Below are positions 4,450 through 6,642 of a stretch of DNA of 6,642 nucleotides, piece after piece. Position 1 is the first letter of the stretch. Each line of letters starts with the position of its first letter. Made by a program: the position numbers and the translations under genes. Source of the stretch: Lachnospiraceae bacterium. GTDB taxonomy: Bacteria > Bacillota > Clostridia > Lachnospirales > Lachnospiraceae. The DNA is taken from assembly GCA_014804495.1 (NCBI GenBank), contig JAAUZS010000022.1, positions 1 through 6,642 of the forward strand. Direction: 5' to 3'. The notes under the pieces were generated by a model. It ran no database searches. It was not told where the DNA came from and saw only the letters and a list, made by a program, of their open reading frames with translations.

Positions 4450-6642
4450 TTACAAATTCCTAGCAACCCTGTCAAATTCTCCCTCAGACACCTCGTTTTG
4501 AGAAAAGCCGGCTTTTTCTAATATTTTCACACATTCCATGGCTTCTGCGGCATCTATTTTCCATAAGCCGTTATCAACCAGCCAGTCAATCTGCTCTTCG
4601 TAATTGACCTTGTTAGTCAATTCTTTGTTTTTTCTTGTGACTCGACTGATATAGTTTTGATAACGTATGACCAACCTGCCATTTCTGTCAGAATTACAAT
4701 ATTTACGTATTAGTTCCAGCTTTTTAACCAAAGGACGGCAAACCAGTACGACTATAAAAAGTACTGCAATAAGACACAACACTCTGATATAAAGCTGTCT
4801 GGTCTGTTCGTCTAAACCTGTATCTTCCTGCGTATCAGCATTTTCGTCATCCTGAGTCTCTGAGTCCTGACCGCCTGTCAGGAAATTTACAAGCCGCTGC
4901 CAAAGGCTTTCACCGGGCTCTTCCTCATATGAAACCGGAGTCACGTCCGCCACAATCCAGCCGACTTTACTGTCATAAACTTCTACCCATGCATGCGCAT
5001 TAGCGTCGGTGGCATCTACGGAAACTACCGCATTTGTCTGAAGCGGTGAATAACCGTCATAGTATTGACTGTATTCTTTATCAGAAAGTATCTCGCCACG
5101 TCCTGCAATATCCGACGGGTCAATGGCATATCCTTCAATATATCTTGCCGGAATTCCGAGGTAGCGGAATATGAGGGTAGCCGCACTGGCAAAATGCGCA
5201 CAGTATCCCCTCTTATTTTCCGCAAGGAAATAGTTGACAAAATCCCTTCTATACGGCGTCATTCCGGGGCGCAGTGTGTATGGTATATTCTCCTGATAAT
5301 ATTCTGTAAGCGCCTTTACCGCACCATCTGTATCTCCATAGAATGAAGAAAGCCCTGCCTCCGATACAAAAGTCGATATAACTTCCACATTTTCCTGTGG
5401 CACAGACATCCATCGTCTCATGTCATAATAGTCAATATCTTCTGCAGCATTCAGCGCACCTTCATACACCCGCGGGTAGAAGGTATACTCCTGCGTCCGT
5501 CCGATATACACCTGTTTATCTGTCTCCTCGGAATAGTAGGGCAGATATACACCGATTGCTGCCGCTACATTTGTGATTTTCATGGTGCCTTTTGCAGAAT
5601 AGTCCATATCATCCTCGTAGCGTTTCCTGAAAAGTACCGCCGTTTCGTCAGGTTCATTCATGATTGGAAGTTCAAACATATCCAGAGGAATCGGAGGGCG
5701 CCATTGATTATCGTATGGAAGATAAATTCCTCCCTCAAAAGTCTTCAAATATATGCGTTCATCATTATATGGCGCAAACTCTACAATTAAGTCTGTTTCA
5801 AGATCGAGTCTGACAGAGCTGACAGAACCCATATTTCCGTTTGAAAGTCCGCCTGTATTTTGGGAAAAATTGAACAGTCCCATCAAACCGAGAATTGAAA
5901 TATTTTCTACAGTATCCATCGTGCTTTTTTTAATCGCGCTCATGGTATGGGCGTTCTTTAATTGTTCTTTTGGGAAAATTAAGGAAAAAGCGCCGATTAA
6001 AACCGTGCTTATTATAAATACTGCTGCTATAATTATGGCATTTGTCCGTGCTGCATAAGTATATGCAATCTTTTTACCTTTACTTTGAAATTCATAAGTA
6101 TTATTATTCCGTGTCAGGGCATAATGTCCACCTACATTAATTATGTAAATCGAAGCCAAACCGCTTACATACATTATTATATAGATAATATTGGGTTCCA
6201 GTTCCAGATACATAGGTACAAACATTAATAAGCTGCCTAAAAAAGGAAAGCGCATCTTTCTGGAAACCATGATATTGGTAGTGATACAACACACACAGCC
6301 AATGAAGCTCATCGATATCGTAACCGCCGCATAACGGTTCCCGACCTGTTCCCCATAGCTTCTCATTGCGCTTGTGTCAAAAAATACTGCCGCCCGTTCG
6401 GATATATTATTTGCTATAGCATAAAATCCACTGTTTATATATGTGCTGAATAAATTTCCGAAAAAGAAAACTAAAAAAAGTAAGAGAAGATATCCGCCGT
6501 TTTCCCAATATTTATTATAATAAAGCATGGAACAGAATATTGAACATAAAAAGATTATCAAATGGAGCGTTATTGCAGAATACTCTATATCAAACGATGA
6601 TAAAAAACAGCCCATTGTGCCCATAACAATCAAATATACGAG
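4450..6642 (-). CDS. Membrane-anchored transglutaminase-like protein, TgpA type (5' end beyond window)
   Basis: The frame stays open upstream of the TTG at 6633 through CTC-GTA-TAT to the edge, so the true start lies outside; 730 residues are visible. Numbering from codon 6633: about six membrane helices fall in the first 220 residues (for example 18-39, 46-62, 101-122, 196-219), then an extracellular region, a transglutaminase-like domain at about 430-575, an acidic linker (QDSETQDDENADTQEDTG), a last helix at 614-635 and a 92-residue cytoplasmic tail. The triad is visible: Cys478 in RGYCAHFASA, His547 in NAHAWVEV, Asp563 in VADVTP. The tail ends AGFSQNEVSEGEFDRVARNL, resembling the end of DUF4129-type tails. 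In many bacteria such genes sit with MoxR ATPase and DUF58 genes; those would be expected to the right. Substrate unknown: protein cross-linking, or Cys-protease-like action on cell-surface proteins. Confidence 0.92.
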   Translation of the reverse strand, partial: LVYLIVMGTMGCFLSSFDIEYSAITLHLIIFLCSIFCSMLYYNKYWENGGYLLLLFLVFFFGNLFSTYINSGFYAIANNISERAAVFFDTSAMRSYGEQVGNRYAAVTISMSFIGCVCCITTNIMVSRKMRFPFLGSLLMFVPMYLELEPNIIYIIMYVSGLASIYIINVGGHYALTRNNNTYEFQSKGKKIAYTYAARTNAIIIAAVFIISTVLIGAFSLIFPKEQLKNAHTMSAIKKSTMDTVENISILGLMGLFNFSQNTGGLSNGNMGSVSSVRLDLETDLIVEFAPYNDERIYLKTFEGGIYLPYDNQWRPPIPLDMFELPIMNEPDETAVLFRKRYEDDMDYSAKGTMKITNVAAAIGVYLPYYSEETDKQVYIGRTQEYTFYPRVYEGALNAAEDIDYYDMRRWMSVPQENVEVISTFVSEAGLSSFYGDTDGAVKALTEYYQENIPYTLRPGMTPYRRDFVNYFLAENKRGYCAHFASAATLIFRYLGIPARYIEGYAIDPSDIAGRGEILSDKEYSQYYDGYSPLQTNAVVSVDATDANAHAWVEVYDSKVGWIVADVTPVSYEEEPGESLWQRLVNFLTGGQDSETQDDENADTQEDTGLDEQTRQLYIRVLCLIAVLFIVVLVCRPLVKKLELIRKYCNSDRNGRLVIRYQNYISRVTRKNKELTNKVNYEEQIDWLVDNGLWKIDAAEAMECVKILEKAGFSQNEVSEGEFDRVARNL

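Noticed and set aside
5753..6058. Plus-strand 101-aa frame inside the transglutaminase gene
   Set aside because: It is antisense to a membrane and ectodomain coding stretch, with no ribosome site or recognisable domain.
6631..6633. TTG at 6633 as the transglutaminase start
   Set aside because: The frame continues without a stop to the window edge, the codon lies in a hydrophobic stretch and no ribosome site is visible, so it is read as an internal Leu codon.

Overview
The window reads as a low-GC Bacillota chromosome segment, most likely Clostridia (Lachnospiraceae-like). The reasons are AT-rich spacers, strong AGGAG/GAGGA ribosome sites, near-consensus sigma-A type promoters, and protein families typical of that group: Trp-rich 'WDN' fibronectin-like ectodomains, a TgpA-like membrane transglutaminase, and a small XRE regulator next to kinase genes. 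This assignment is an inference from protein style; no rRNA or other marker gene is present.

Left block (1-2886, minus strand). Two tandem paralogous genes encode receptor-type Ser/Thr protein kinases: a cytoplasmic kinase domain, one membrane helix, then an extracellular region with two fibronectin-III-like units. The upstream copy (1379-2872) is complete at 497 aa. The downstream copy (1-1357) starts 21 bp after it and runs off the left edge, still open after 452 codons. The pair comes from a tandem duplication with a period of about 1.5 kb. Kinase domains are better conserved than ectodomains, and one 92-bp stretch is identical in both copies.

Control region (2873-3040). This spacer separates the kinase operon from a divergent XRE-family regulator (3041-3478, plus strand). 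It holds two good opposing promoters whose -10 boxes overlap inside a palindrome, and a separate 14-bp dyad that is a good operator candidate. The layout suggests a self-contained regulator plus twin-sensor-kinase module with mutually exclusive or coordinated transcription.

Middle block (3488-4349, minus strand). A compact toxin-antitoxin-like pair has its own promoter (TTGATA-17-TATACT). It consists of a 59-aa antitoxin candidate (4096-4275), short enough to be missed easily, and a 202-aa GNAT acetyltransferase toxin candidate (3488-4096) whose start codon overlaps the antitoxin stop by one base. The toxin gene converges on the XRE gene with 9 bp between stops and a hairpin at the junction.

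Right block (4450-6642, minus strand). A large membrane protein has an extracellular transglutaminase domain with an intact Cys-His-Asp triad. It is 5'-incomplete because the frame is open to the window edge. No gene-free stretch exceeds about 175 bp.
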